Below, piece after piece: positions 1-7,672 of a stretch of DNA of 41,149 nt. The DNA is from Acidimicrobiales bacterium (GTDB lineage: Bacteria; Actinomycetota; Acidimicrobiia; Acidimicrobiales; SZUA-35), in NCBI GenBank assembly GCA_020629155.1, contig JAHDDW010000006.1:112403-153551 (forward strand), read 5' to 3'. Below the pieces are notes generated by a model. The model saw only the letters and a program-made list of their open reading frames with translations. It was not told the DNA's origin and ran no database searches. The translations under genes and the position numbers were made by a program. Each line of letters begins with the position of its first letter. The stretch's first letter is position 1.

Positions 1-183
1 CTCACCGTTTCGCACTTGGACAGACTTTGCAGTAAAAGCAGGATTGAGTGCTTCGCCGCCTAAAATACTTTTTTCGTGGGCTGCTCCGAAAGCGCCGTAC
101 GCCTCGATCAAAGCGTCAAATTCGGGGGTCTGCGGTGCTGGTCCTGTGCTCTCATCATCATAGAGTAGTGCCATAAATTTCAT
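1..183 (-). CDS. YciI-like (DGPF-type) protein, C-terminus cut by window edge
   Basis: The reading frame starts at ATG 183 and runs off the left edge after 61 codons. A purine-rich GGAG lies about 8 bases upstream of the start. The N-terminus MKFMALLYDDES and the later segment KSILGGEALNP are typical of YciI / YCII-related proteins, small ferredoxin-like-fold proteins of about 110-130 residues whose substrate is generally unknown. Members often sit beside ECF sigma factors in actinobacteria, but no neighbour is visible here. Only the first half is present, so the family call rests on the N-terminal pattern. Confidence 0.7.
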   Translation of the reverse strand, partial: MKFMALLYDDESTGPAPQTPEFDALIEAYGAFGAAHEKSILGGEALNPAFTAKSVQVRNGE

Positions 184-345
184 TTTTTTCTCCTTGGATT
201 GGGTTAGCAGCGATGCTGCCATAACTATACGTCGAACGAGAAAGCCAAAGATCGACAGGTGATTCAAAAAGTTTAGAGAAAAACGTTACTAGCCGATGGA
301 AAGAAGAGCACGCTACTTTGTTTGTTTGCGCTATAGGATGTAAAC

Positions 346-1008
346 GTGGGATATTCAGAAAAAGAATTAAATGCAAACGAAAAGATCATCCTAGATCTTC
401 AGCCGCACTGGTGGTTCTTCTATAAGCAAACATTGGCGATAGTTGGATCGCTCGTGCTGCTTATTATGGTCTCTGTGTTAGACATCCACGTTGTCTTGAC
501 GCTTATTGCGTTAGCGTTGTTTGCGTTCAGCTTGGGTTGGCTAGCAGTTCGATATCTGATTTGGGCGAAAACTAACTTTGTAGTTACCACTGATCGTCTG
601 ATTAACAGGTTTGGCGTTCTGAACCGTCAAGGTATCGAAATTCCGTTAGAACGTGTAAACACGGTGCTTTTTTCGCAGTCTTTGTTTGAACGCATGATAG
701 GTTCTGGTGATCTGACGATCGAGTCTGCTGGGGAGCAAGGAACGCAAAGTTTTTCTGATATCCGCAAACCATTGAATGTGCAGAACGAAATTCACCGTCA
801 GATGGAAAATAATGAAAATCGCAAATTTGATCGTATTAATGCACAAAATAGTACCAGTGTCGCTTCACAGAAAACAGTAGTTCAGCCTGCTGCGCCGCAG
901 CTTTCTATTCCCGATCAGATAGCAAAACTTGACCAGCTGCGTCAAGGTGGTGCTCTCTCAAAAGAAGAATTTCAGACGAAGAAGCAAGAACTTCTCGACC
1001 GGATGTAG
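346..1008 (+). CDS. PH-domain membrane protein with C-terminal SHOCT domain
   Basis: A 220-residue protein with a GTG start; an AGGA lies just upstream. Two hydrophobic helices occupy about residues 27-70. They are followed by a bacterial PH-like (bPH2/YdbS) domain around residues 75-150, recognised by the pattern VTTDRLINRFGVLNRQG and the 'IPLERVNTV' strand. A linker rich in Gln/Ala leads to a C-terminal SHOCT motif (about 190-220: DQIAKLDQLRQGGALSKEEF), a short helical module thought to mediate oligomerisation. Proteins with this layout are membrane anchored with the PH domain facing the cytoplasm. The specific role is unknown. Confidence 0.8.
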   Translation: MGYSEKELNANEKIILDLQPHWWFFYKQTLAIVGSLVLLIMVSVLDIHVVLTLIALALFAFSLGWLAVRYLIWAKTNFVVTTDRLINRFGVLNRQGIEIPLERVNTVLFSQSLFERMIGSGDLTIESAGEQGTQSFSDIRKPLNVQNEIHRQMENNENRKFDRINAQNSTSVASQKTVVQPAAPQLSIPDQIAKLDQLRQGGALSKEEFQTKKQELLDRM

Positions 1009-1066
1009 CCAAAGGCGGCATTGCCTACAAAAAGCTGTGTGGCAGGTGTTTAAGTTATGAATAAAG

Positions 1067-2494
1067 ATGTTACCTTTGAAGTCTATGTCTATGATTCCTG
1101 CTGCTCAATATTCGATCGTTCTTAAACTACGCCTTCTCAACGTTCCTGGCGTCTTGGGGGAGGTCGCAGCTGTAATCGGCGAAGCAGGCGGCAATATCTA
1201 CGCTTTTGATGCTTTTGAAGCGTGTGGTGAATACCTTGAGCGTGAGATCGTTGTGAACTGTTCAAACGAAGAGAACCAAACACACATTATCGAAGCAGTC
1301 CAGAAACTCGAAAAAGTCGAAGTGCTCGATAGCTGGGACCGCACGTTTAAACTACATGAAGGCGGCAAAATCGAAGTTATCTCTGCAACAGACGTTGATG
1401 ATAACGATGAGTTGTCAATGGCCTATACCCCTGGTGTGGCCAGAGTGTGTTTAGCGATCAACGAAGACGAGTCAGTTGCTGACACCCATACGATCCGCAA
1501 GAATACGGTTGCTATTGTCAGCGATGGCACCGCAGTGCTTGGCCTTGGCGATATCGGTCCGAAAGCTGCAATGCCAGTTATGGAAGGCAAAGCATTATTG
1601 TTTAAAGAGTTCGCTGGTGTTGATGCCTTCCCGCTTTGCATAGATACAAGCTCGCCACAAGAAGTTATCGAAACAGTCGAACGTCTAGCGCCAAGTTTCG
1701 GTGGGGTGAACCTCGAAGACATTGCGGCTCCTGGTGCGTTTGAAATCGAAGAAGCTTTAAAAAAGAGTCTTGATATTCCAGTTTTCCATGATGATCAGCA
1801 TGGCACTGCAGTAGTTGCGTTGGCAGCATTACAAAATGCGTTGAAAGTCGTTGGTAAGTCAATTGAAGATATCACTGTTGTTATGACTGGCCTTGGAGCT
1901 GCCGGGATTGCGGTCGCAAAAATGATGTTGCAAGCGGGCGTCGGTGACTTTATCGGTGTCGATCGCCAAGGTGTGGTTTATGAAGGTCGTGATGGTCTTA
2001 ACACAGCGAAGCAGTGGCTAGCAGAAAATTCAAATACGTCATTGAAGAAAGGTTCGCTAAGTCAAGTTATGGCTGGCGCTGATGTCTTTGTCGGCCTAAG
2101 TGGTCCTGGGGTTATCACCGTTGATGATGTGAAAGCTATGGCGGCTGATCCAATTGTCTTTGCTATGGCGAACCCTAACCCTGAGATTCAGCCAGAGCTA
2201 GTTGTTGATCTTGTAGCAGTTATGGCGACAGGACGTAGCGATTATCCAAACCAAATCAATAATGTGCTAGCTTTCCCTGGTATCTTCCGAGGAGCTTTAG
2301 ACGCGTATGCTACTGATATCACAGAGAATATGAAATTAGCTGCAGCTAAAGCTATTGCTGAAACAGTTACAGATGAGCAGTTAGCAGCTGATTTTATTAT
2401 TCCATCAGTGTTTGACAAAGAAGTAGCGGTGAAAGTAGCTGAAGCAGTAGCGCAAGCTGCAAAAGATGACGGAGTTTCACGACAAAGAGGCTAA
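1067..2494 (+). CDS. NAD(P)-dependent malic enzyme with N-terminal ACT domain
   Basis: A 475-residue protein that oxidatively decarboxylates malate to pyruvate. Residues ~15-90 form an ACT-like regulatory domain (LLNVPGVLGEVAAVIGEAGG). The catalytic part follows, with the malic signature SDGTAVLGLGDIG, then the 'PVMEGKALLFKEFAGVDAFPL' region (split here as PVMEGKALL and FKEFAGVD), the metal-binding segment FHDDQHGTA, the Rossmann motif VVMTGLGAAGIAVA and FAMANPNPEI. Length fits bacterial short malic enzymes plus ACT. Three in-frame ATGs lie near the 5' end (1067, 1085, 1091), so the exact start is unsure. It appears to be monocistronic. Confidence 0.92.
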   Translation: MLPLKSMSMIPAAQYSIVLKLRLLNVPGVLGEVAAVIGEAGGNIYAFDAFEACGEYLEREIVVNCSNEENQTHIIEAVQKLEKVEVLDSWDRTFKLHEGGKIEVISATDVDDNDELSMAYTPGVARVCLAINEDESVADTHTIRKNTVAIVSDGTAVLGLGDIGPKAAMPVMEGKALLFKEFAGVDAFPLCIDTSSPQEVIETVERLAPSFGGVNLEDIAAPGAFEIEEALKKSLDIPVFHDDQHGTAVVALAALQNALKVVGKSIEDITVVMTGLGAAGIAVAKMMLQAGVGDFIGVDRQGVVYEGRDGLNTAKQWLAENSNTSLKKGSLSQVMAGADVFVGLSGPGVITVDDVKAMAADPIVFAMANPNPEIQPELVVDLVAVMATGRSDYPNQINNVLAFPGIFRGALDAYATDITENMKLAAAKAIAETVTDEQLAADFIIPSVFDKEVAVKVAEAVAQAAKDDGVSRQRG

Positions 2495-2550
2495 AGAATT
2501 TAGGCTGTCTTTATTTATTCGTTTTGTATCGAATCGTCTTGCAAGAGAAC

Positions 2551-2559
2551 TGCTAAAAT
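2551..2559 (+). promoter_or_regulatory. candidate extended -10 promoter
   Basis: TGCTAAAAT matches an extended -10 (TG-n-TAnAAT). It follows a perfect 10-bp palindrome TCTTGCAAGA at 2537-2546 that could be an operator. No convincing -35 is seen. It would start a leader RNA of roughly 100 bases ahead of the membrane protein at 2673. Confidence 0.4.
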
Positions 2560-2594
2560 CTGTGTGGTAACGCCCCGAGCGAAGCGGAAGTGCC

Positions 2595-2622
2595 AAGGGC
2601 ATCATACTAAGTAGATGCCCTT
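2595..2622 (+). terminator. hairpin in the leader between the malic enzyme gene and the next gene
   Basis: A perfect 9-bp stem (AAGGGCATC with GATGCCCTT) closes a 10-base loop and is followed by only a short T/A stretch. It could end malic-enzyme transcription or act as an attenuator in the leader of the following gene. A smaller stem (CCG/CGG around GCGAAG) lies just upstream at about 2570-2585. Confidence 0.5.
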
Positions 2623-2672
2623 TATAATAAAGAGGTTAAAATTTGATGTATTCTCTAGTTTGAGTTTCAGAA

Positions 2673-3251
2673 ATGTGCTTTACTGTGGTTGGGATGGAAA
2701 CGGCAGGAAAAACTTCTAGAACAAGACACCCTCGTGAGATTCCGCTGCCTCAGCGGTCGTTGAAAACGCAGACGTTTCTTTCTATGGGAGTAGTTTATTG
2801 CGTTAGATGGCTCGTCTCGCTAGGCGTTGCAATGCTGGTATTTGTTCTTGCCGCAGGGTCGGCAGCTTCAAGCGAAAACGGATTTTGGGGGCAATTCTCG
2901 TTTTCTAGCGCAGCTTCGCTAGTTCGAGTAGCGTTTGCTTTTATTCTAGCTCTTAGCGTTACTGTCAGCATGAATGCGTTCCTTAGCGCTTTGGCAATTA
3001 TCAAGTTCGCAGAGCCAGGCAACAGGTTGTGGGCGTTTGCGTTAATGTTTACTATGCCGCTACTGACAGCTGGTGTTATGTCTGCGTTCATGCCGCTCAG
3101 CAGCATGGTAACACCTGGCGTTATTCTTTTCTGTGCTGCTGCGATAGATCTAGCTACGATGTTGTTTATTGCGTGGCGTATTTATTTGAAAAAATCGCCT
3201 TTCGCAAAATATAAATTAGTAGATTCAAGCGAATACCAGCCGCTCATCTAG
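2673..3251 (+). CDS. four-helix membrane protein of unknown function
   Basis: A 192-residue protein that I do not recognise. The first ~35 residues are basic and polar. Four hydrophobic helices follow: GVVYCVRWLVSLGVAMLV, the segment VRVAFAFILALSVTVSM, LWAFALMFTMPLLTAGVM and VILFCAAAIDLATMLFI. The C-terminus is charged and cytoplasmic-looking. The second ATG (2694) is also a possible start. The gene stands alone behind a structured leader and is convergent with the small gene at 3271-3528. No catalytic motif is visible. Confidence 0.65.
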   Translation: MCFTVVGMETAGKTSRTRHPREIPLPQRSLKTQTFLSMGVVYCVRWLVSLGVAMLVFVLAAGSAASSENGFWGQFSFSSAASLVRVAFAFILALSVTVSMNAFLSALAIIKFAEPGNRLWAFALMFTMPLLTAGVMSAFMPLSSMVTPGVILFCAAAIDLATMLFIAWRIYLKKSPFAKYKLVDSSEYQPLI

Positions 3252-3270
3252 AAATATCTCTTGTAGCGTT

Positions 3271-3528
3271 TTATTGCTCGCTATCTTCCCAAACAGGAGT
3301 AGCCATATCGATTTCAGAGCCCAAGCGGATGTTAACTGCCTGGTGAGTATCACTCACATCAAAAACAATACGCTGGCCAGGGCGTAACATGCGAAACACG
3401 GTGCCTTCCATCGCTCTTGGAGCTAACTCATATTCTTCAAGGTTGACGTCGTCTAAGACAACACCATCTTGTGTGGTTGGATCATATGATTTAATAACGC
3501 CTTGCATAGGTGCAATACTATCAGCCAA
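3271..3528 (-). CDS. small cold-shock/OB-like conserved hypothetical protein
   Basis: An 85-residue acidic protein starting at TTG 3528. The stop of the upstream aldo/keto reductase lies 27 bases before it, so the two are probably cotranscribed. The pattern GVIKSYDPTTQDGVVLDD then MLRPGQRIVFDV resembles the first strands and the 'G-x-x-V-x-F' strand of cold-shock/OB folds, but the RNA-binding aromatics of true Csp proteins are not obvious. A nucleic-acid-binding role is therefore only a suggestion. An internal ATG at 3506 gives a shorter alternative. Confidence 0.6.
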   Translation of the reverse strand: MADSIAPMQGVIKSYDPTTQDGVVLDDVNLEEYELAPRAMEGTVFRMLRPGQRIVFDVSDTHQAVNIRLGSEIDMATPVWEDSEQ

Positions 3529-3555
3529 CTTGGCTTGTTGTTCCTGCTTCGTAGC

Positions 3556-4608
3556 TTAAAAAGGCGCTGGGTGTTGTCGAAGTAGGCTATTGATTTCGTC
3601 TAAAATCTCGGGTGAAAGTTTCAGATTATAGGCTTCAATATTTTGCTTCAACTGTTCTAACGATGTTGCGCCGATGATGGTTGACGTGACGCTTTCTAAC
3701 TGATAAACCCACGCTAACGCAAGCTCCGCAAGTGGAATGTCATGGCGTTGTGCAAGATCATAGTAAGCATCGACTGCGTTGTTTGTTGCTTCAGTGTCAC
3801 GGAAAAGGCGTTGCGGGTCTTCGATAGCGCGTCGAGAGTTCTCTGGAACGTTGCCGTTGCGATATTTGCCAGAAAGCACGCCACGGGTCATAGGCGACCA
3901 TGCTAGATAAGATACGTTGCTAAGGGCACAACTTTCCATCATGTACGGCCAGTCTTTGATGTGTAACAGGTTGCATTCGTTCTGGATTGATTCCATCTTG
4001 GGCAGGTCGTGTTCTTTGGCCAGTTGAAGATACTGGCTTAGACCCCATGGCGTGTCATCAGAAAGACCACAAGCCCGGATTTTACCCGCTTCTCGACACG
4101 TTTCTAGCGCTTGCAAGATTTCGAGCATCCCTGCGATTTCTTTTTCGCTATCTATCGTAGAGAGGTCAACGGAACCTGGCCAGTGCTTCCCGAAATGGGG
4201 GTGCGGACGGTTTGTCCAATGCAGCTGATACAAATCAATATAGTCAGTTTGGAGTCGCTGCAATGATGCGTCGACTGCTTCAATGACCGAAGCGCCAGTT
4301 ATTGCTTCACCGTCACGGATCCAAGGGAGACCAGGGCCAGTTATTTTCGTAGCGAGAATAATGTTTTCGCGTTTGTCCTGATTGCGAGCTAGCCAATTGC
4401 CGATGATCGCTTCTGTCGTGCCAAATGTCTCTGGAGTTGGAGGGATGGCGTACACCTCGGCGGTATCGAAAAAGTTGATGCCCTGTTCCAAAGCGTAGTC
4501 AATTTGTTCGTCGGCTTGTTGTTGATTGTTTTGTTTGCCCCATGTCATGGTCCCTAAACAGATTTCTGAAATGTCTATGTTGCTTGTTCCAAGTTTTTTA
4601 TAGCGCAT
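3556..4608 (-). CDS. aldo/keto reductase, Tas-like
   Basis: A 350-residue NADPH-dependent oxidoreductase with the (beta/alpha)8 fold. The catalytic set is visible: Asp48 and Tyr53 in NFFDTAEVY, Lys88 in ILATKI and His130 in LYQLHW. The ends match E. coli Tas in both length and sequence pattern (N-terminal YKKLGTSNIDISEICLGTM; late VTSTIIGATSLEQL). The physiological substrate cannot be read from sequence. The gene ends 27 bases before the small OB-like gene, suggesting a two-gene operon. Confidence 0.9.
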   Translation of the reverse strand: MRYKKLGTSNIDISEICLGTMTWGKQNNQQQADEQIDYALEQGINFFDTAEVYAIPPTPETFGTTEAIIGNWLARNQDKRENIILATKITGPGLPWIRDGEAITGASVIEAVDASLQRLQTDYIDLYQLHWTNRPHPHFGKHWPGSVDLSTIDSEKEIAGMLEILQALETCREAGKIRACGLSDDTPWGLSQYLQLAKEHDLPKMESIQNECNLLHIKDWPYMMESCALSNVSYLAWSPMTRGVLSGKYRNGNVPENSRRAIEDPQRLFRDTEATNNAVDAYYDLAQRHDIPLAELALAWVYQLESVTSTIIGATSLEQLKQNIEAYNLKLSPEILDEINSLLRQHPAPF

Positions 4609-4734
4609 CGGTGCTCCTTTGAGGTTGCTGTAAGCCTAGCAGCGAGGTTTGCCCAGTTTTACGCAGATTCATCAGGACGTTAGTAAAATTGTGGTGATAT
4701 CTGTTTGTAGTGGTGTTACAATATGATCCGTTAT

Positions 4735-4811
4735 GCTCCCGTAGCTCAGCTGGATAGAGCAGCGGATTTCTAATCCGAAGGTCGCAGGTTCAAATCCTGC
4801 CGGGAGCGCCA
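4735..4811 (+). tRNA. tRNA-Arg (anticodon TCT)
   Basis: A complete cloverleaf: acceptor GCTCCCG/CGGGAGC, D stem GCTC/GAGC, anticodon loop TTTCTAA (TCT), T stem GCAGG/CCTGC with TTCAAAT loop, discriminator G and an encoded CCA. Its 3' part from 4765 is duplicated at 16146-16193, marking it as the integration target of the element that follows. Confidence 0.97.
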
Positions 4812-4812
4812 C
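4765..4812 (+). repeat. left attachment-site repeat (inside tRNA-Arg)
   Basis: 48 bp from the anticodon stem to one base past the CCA end, identical to 16146-16193. Because the integrase gene lies beside it, this is the left end of the element and the tRNA is kept intact. Confidence 0.93.
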
Positions 4813-4845
4813 TAAACAGAGGCTTTTGTCGAGGCGAAGAAATTA

Positions 4846-4921
4846 TTGTTCCCGTCTATTGTTCCATAAGATAAGGTATTCTTAGCTATCGGTTGGAATT
4901 AAAGAGGTCAGATGGGAACAA
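4846..4921. promoter_or_regulatory. integrase arm-type sites, left end
   Basis: TTGTTCCC at 4846-4853 and TTGTTCC at 4859-4865 (13 bp apart), plus the inverse GGGAACAA at 4914-4921 that overlaps the integrase start codon. A further TTGTTCC lies at 4943-4949 inside the gene. The same arrangement recurs near the right end. Overlap with the start suggests that integrase binding may also repress its own gene. Confidence 0.65.
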
Positions 4922-6219
4922 AGAAAAAAGATCTTGAATATATTGTTCCTGTCCGATGGAACACTAAAGAAGGCCAACAAACTAAATGGTATATCCAGCT
5001 TTCTTACGGTCGAGATCCTGTGACGAAGAAGCGTCGCCGTAAACGATTCGGACCTTACCTAACGTATGAAGATGCGGCAGACAATTATTATGAAGTCCTA
5101 GCCAAAGCGCACAAAGAAAAAAAGGGTGAACCCAAACGAAACACCTCGTCGTTAACTTTTGGAGAGTTCGCCGAACAATTTATTAAGTTCAAGCGAACAG
5201 GTGAAGATCCATGGAAACGCAAACGAGGACGCAGTCGAAACAGAAAATCTAGAATCTTAAAAGCCTCAACTATACAGGGTTACGAATCAATTCTTAAGAC
5301 CCACATTTTGCCAGAAATAGGGGATAGGCAGCTAAACGAAATAAACGACGAGGACTTAGACGATGTTATCGATTTTGCAAGCTATCACAGAAAAAGCGAT
5401 GACAGCGAGGAAGAGAGACAGCTCTCAGGCACGTCACTCGAAAGAATTTACGCGCTGCTGCGACTGATGTTTAACCTAGCTATGAAAAAGAAACTGATTA
5501 GCGTTAACCCTATTCTTGCTGTTGAAGCACCCGAAATAGAATCATTCACAGCTAAACTTTGGACCCCTAAAGAAAAAGCTCTATTTCTTGAAGAGATCAA
5601 AAATTATAGGCTTTTCGCAGCCTATTGGTTGATGATCACGCACGGGGCTAGACGATCCGAGGTGGCGGGCCTGAAATGGTCCTATGTCGAATTAGAAGCT
5701 GGGGCCATGACATACCAAGCGCCTATAGTTGTTGCCGACGAAGGAGCAGAAGACACGCTTAAAAGCGGTTCAGAAGAAAAAACTATTTGGTTGCCTCCGC
5801 TGACTGTTGAGGTTCTCAAAGGGCACAAAAAATTATGTGAAAAGGAAGCAAGTAAATTCAATGAGATAGGAACAAAGAAGACTAATGAAATCAACTCTGA
5901 GTTTCTTTTCAGGCAATGGACAACTGGTAAACCAGTGCGGGCGGATACGCTATCCCAATATTTCACAAGAAAAATAAAACAAATGCAAGCACAGGGTATT
6001 GAGATCAGCACAATAAGGTTGCATGATAACCGTCATGGTGTGAGCAAAACAATAAGGCAGTCATCAGACAACTTAGTCGCTTCTCGAATCTTGGGGCATA
6101 AGAAACCTTTAACCACTGAGCAGCACTATGGGCACACAGATCTTGAAGAGCAGCACGAACCCTTGCAAGCAGTAATCGATGAAATAACAGAATCAGGATT
6201 TATTCCTCCCACAAGCTGA
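4912..6219 (+). CDS. int: tyrosine-type site-specific integrase
   Basis: A 435-residue recombinase that would integrate and excise the element at tRNA-Arg. The N-terminal ~75 residues form an arm-binding (AP2-like) region rich in Lys/Arg (GRDPVTKKRRRKRFGPY). A SAM-like core-binding domain spans ~80-200. The catalytic domain shows Arg247 (GARRSEVAGL), His371 and Arg374 (LHDNRHG), His396 (ILGHKKPL) and the nucleophile Tyr406 (EQHYGH). The start is ATG 4912, preceded by AAAGAGGTC. It lies 100 bases from the tRNA end, the normal place for a tRNA-targeting integrase. Confidence 0.96.
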   Translation: MGTKKKDLEYIVPVRWNTKEGQQTKWYIQLSYGRDPVTKKRRRKRFGPYLTYEDAADNYYEVLAKAHKEKKGEPKRNTSSLTFGEFAEQFIKFKRTGEDPWKRKRGRSRNRKSRILKASTIQGYESILKTHILPEIGDRQLNEINDEDLDDVIDFASYHRKSDDSEEERQLSGTSLERIYALLRLMFNLAMKKKLISVNPILAVEAPEIESFTAKLWTPKEKALFLEEIKNYRLFAAYWLMITHGARRSEVAGLKWSYVELEAGAMTYQAPIVVADEGAEDTLKSGSEEKTIWLPPLTVEVLKGHKKLCEKEASKFNEIGTKKTNEINSEFLFRQWTTGKPVRADTLSQYFTRKIKQMQAQGIEISTIRLHDNRHGVSKTIRQSSDNLVASRILGHKKPLTTEQHYGHTDLEEQHEPLQAVIDEITESGFIPPTS

Positions 6220-6327
6220 CTTTTGGCAACCAGCCTAGACCTTGGACCAAAGGGGAGACTGAGAGAGCAGCAGCCGACACGTTAGAGGCTAAATCTTTGG
6301 CTAGTGAAAAGTTGCCGCAACCTACGA

Positions 6328-7368
6328 TCAAGGCGAGACCAGTAAATCAAGGTAAGAAAAATCTTTGCTTTCTTCTTTTACGTAAAAAACTAGATCCTCT
6401 GCATAGAAATCGCAACCGCGAAAACGCAGGCCTACAAAGCCGCCTTGCACACCACCCACACCTTCACAATCAATGTACCAAGACTCATTAACACGAATCA
6501 GACACTCACCGCTGTTTATCCTAAAAAAATATTTCCTAGCAAGCGGTTCTGACCCATGAGGATTACACTCACAACCCTTCAAACGGCCAGACTCTTCATC
6601 AAGCTCGGGAGAGCAGCAACGATTCTGTTTATGAACTTTTTTGTAGAAAACAATTTCAGAATAAGCTTTATGTAGATTCATCGGCAAAGCAGAAATTCTT
6701 TCACGGCCATCATGCGAGAAGCGGAAAACTTCTTCTGCATAAAGTTCTTTATTGTTGAAGATCTTTCGTAAAAAAACTTGCATAATCTGGCCTCTGAGTT
6801 TGTAGACGCGACAGTTGTCGAAACCGCCGCCGTCAGCCCATGCTTTCGCTTTTGGGTTTTCGCTCAAATAGTTTTCCGCTTCTCGCCGTGAGCGTTCGAT
6901 TTCTTCTGAAACTATTTTTTTGTGCAAAATATCGATCAGCTGGTGTGACCATATGCGGGCCCTGTCTGGAAGTCTTAGCAAATGACTTATTCCGTGTTTG
7001 GAGGCTTGGTAGCTGAAAGCGTCAGAGGTCAAGCCAGATATTAAAGCTGCTTGTCGAGTCGTTAAGCCCGTCCTTAATATCATTGAAAGATCAGTCGTGT
7101 AGCCCTTTTCTGGGAGGTCGTACTCTGACTGATTAAGCCAAGCCTTGATCGTAGGTTTATGCCACACATAACAACCAGCAACTTTGTCGCAAATGCAAGG
7201 TTCTGGAAGTACTCCCCTCAACTTACCTGACAGTAAGTCTCTACGTAAATGACGACCTGAAACGTCTACGTCAACGCTCGCCAAAAGTTTTCCGAGCTGA
7301 TCGCTGTTGATGAAGTCTTCAATATTCACTGATGTCCGTTGTCGGAAAAACTGCTTATTTGTGTTCAT
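6328..7368 (-). CDS. element protein of unknown function with HTH-like segments and Cys clusters
   Basis: A 346-residue protein if started at ATG 7368; earlier in-frame ATGs would overlap the excisionase gene and have no better ribosome site. I do not recognise the family. A segment near the middle (LTTRQAALISGLTSDAF) looks like a helix-turn-helix, and paired Cys occur in CICDKVAGC and in NRCCSPELDEESGRLKGCEC, which may bind zinc. It is transcribed opposite to, and divergent from, the excisionase gene (61-base gap) and convergent with the integrase. This position fits a regulator of the integration/excision decision, but that is inference. Confidence 0.7.
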   Translation of the reverse strand: MNTNKQFFRQRTSVNIEDFINSDQLGKLLASVDVDVSGRHLRRDLLSGKLRGVLPEPCICDKVAGCYVWHKPTIKAWLNQSEYDLPEKGYTTDLSMILRTGLTTRQAALISGLTSDAFSYQASKHGISHLLRLPDRARIWSHQLIDILHKKIVSEEIERSRREAENYLSENPKAKAWADGGGFDNCRVYKLRGQIMQVFLRKIFNNKELYAEEVFRFSHDGRERISALPMNLHKAYSEIVFYKKVHKQNRCCSPELDEESGRLKGCECNPHGSEPLARKYFFRINSGECLIRVNESWYIDCEGVGGVQGGFVGLRFRGCDFYAEDLVFYVKEESKDFSYLDLLVSP

Positions 7369-7429
7369 ATAAGAAGGATAGCTTGTAATTATCGTAGAAA
7401 ACATAAACCAATTTCGAGAAAGATAAAAA

Positions 7430-7624
7430 ATGGAAACATCAAAAAAAGTTATGTCAGTCAAAGAAGTAACAGAATATTTAGGAGTCTCACAGAGCACGGT
7501 CTATGAAAAATGTGCTGAGGGTTCGCTTCCGCATAAGAGGCTTGGTGGTCGTATCCTGATCGTTAAAAAAACTATCGATGACTGGCTCTTGAGCGATGAA
7601 CCAAACGAAAGAGAAGTCGCATAA
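7430..7624 (+). CDS. excisionase-family small HTH protein
   Basis: A 64-residue protein with the winged MerR/HTH_17 pattern: MSVKEVTEYLGVSQSTVYEK, then RLGGRILIVKKTIDDWL. Such proteins act as excisionases or plasmid/phage regulators by bending DNA at attachment sites. It is the first gene of the rightward cluster that includes the helicase-like ATPase 48 bases further on. It is divergent from the gene at 6328-7368, so the shared 61-base gap must hold both promoters. Excisionase is the most likely role given the nearby integrase. Confidence 0.82.
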   Translation: METSKKVMSVKEVTEYLGVSQSTVYEKCAEGSLPHKRLGGRILIVKKTIDDWLLSDEPNEREVA

Positions 7625-7637
7625 TATGTCTCTGCAA

Positions 7638-7672
7638 AAAGCACGCAACCCCTACCGAAGCAGAGGTGCTTT
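7638..7672 (+). promoter_or_regulatory. inverted repeat enclosing the ribosome site of the helicase-like gene
   Basis: AAAGCAC (7638-7644) pairs with GTGCTTT (7666-7672). The right arm ends directly before ATG 7673 and overlaps the GAGG ribosome site (7663-7666). Folding would hide the site, so this may limit translation of the ATPase. Confidence 0.45.
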
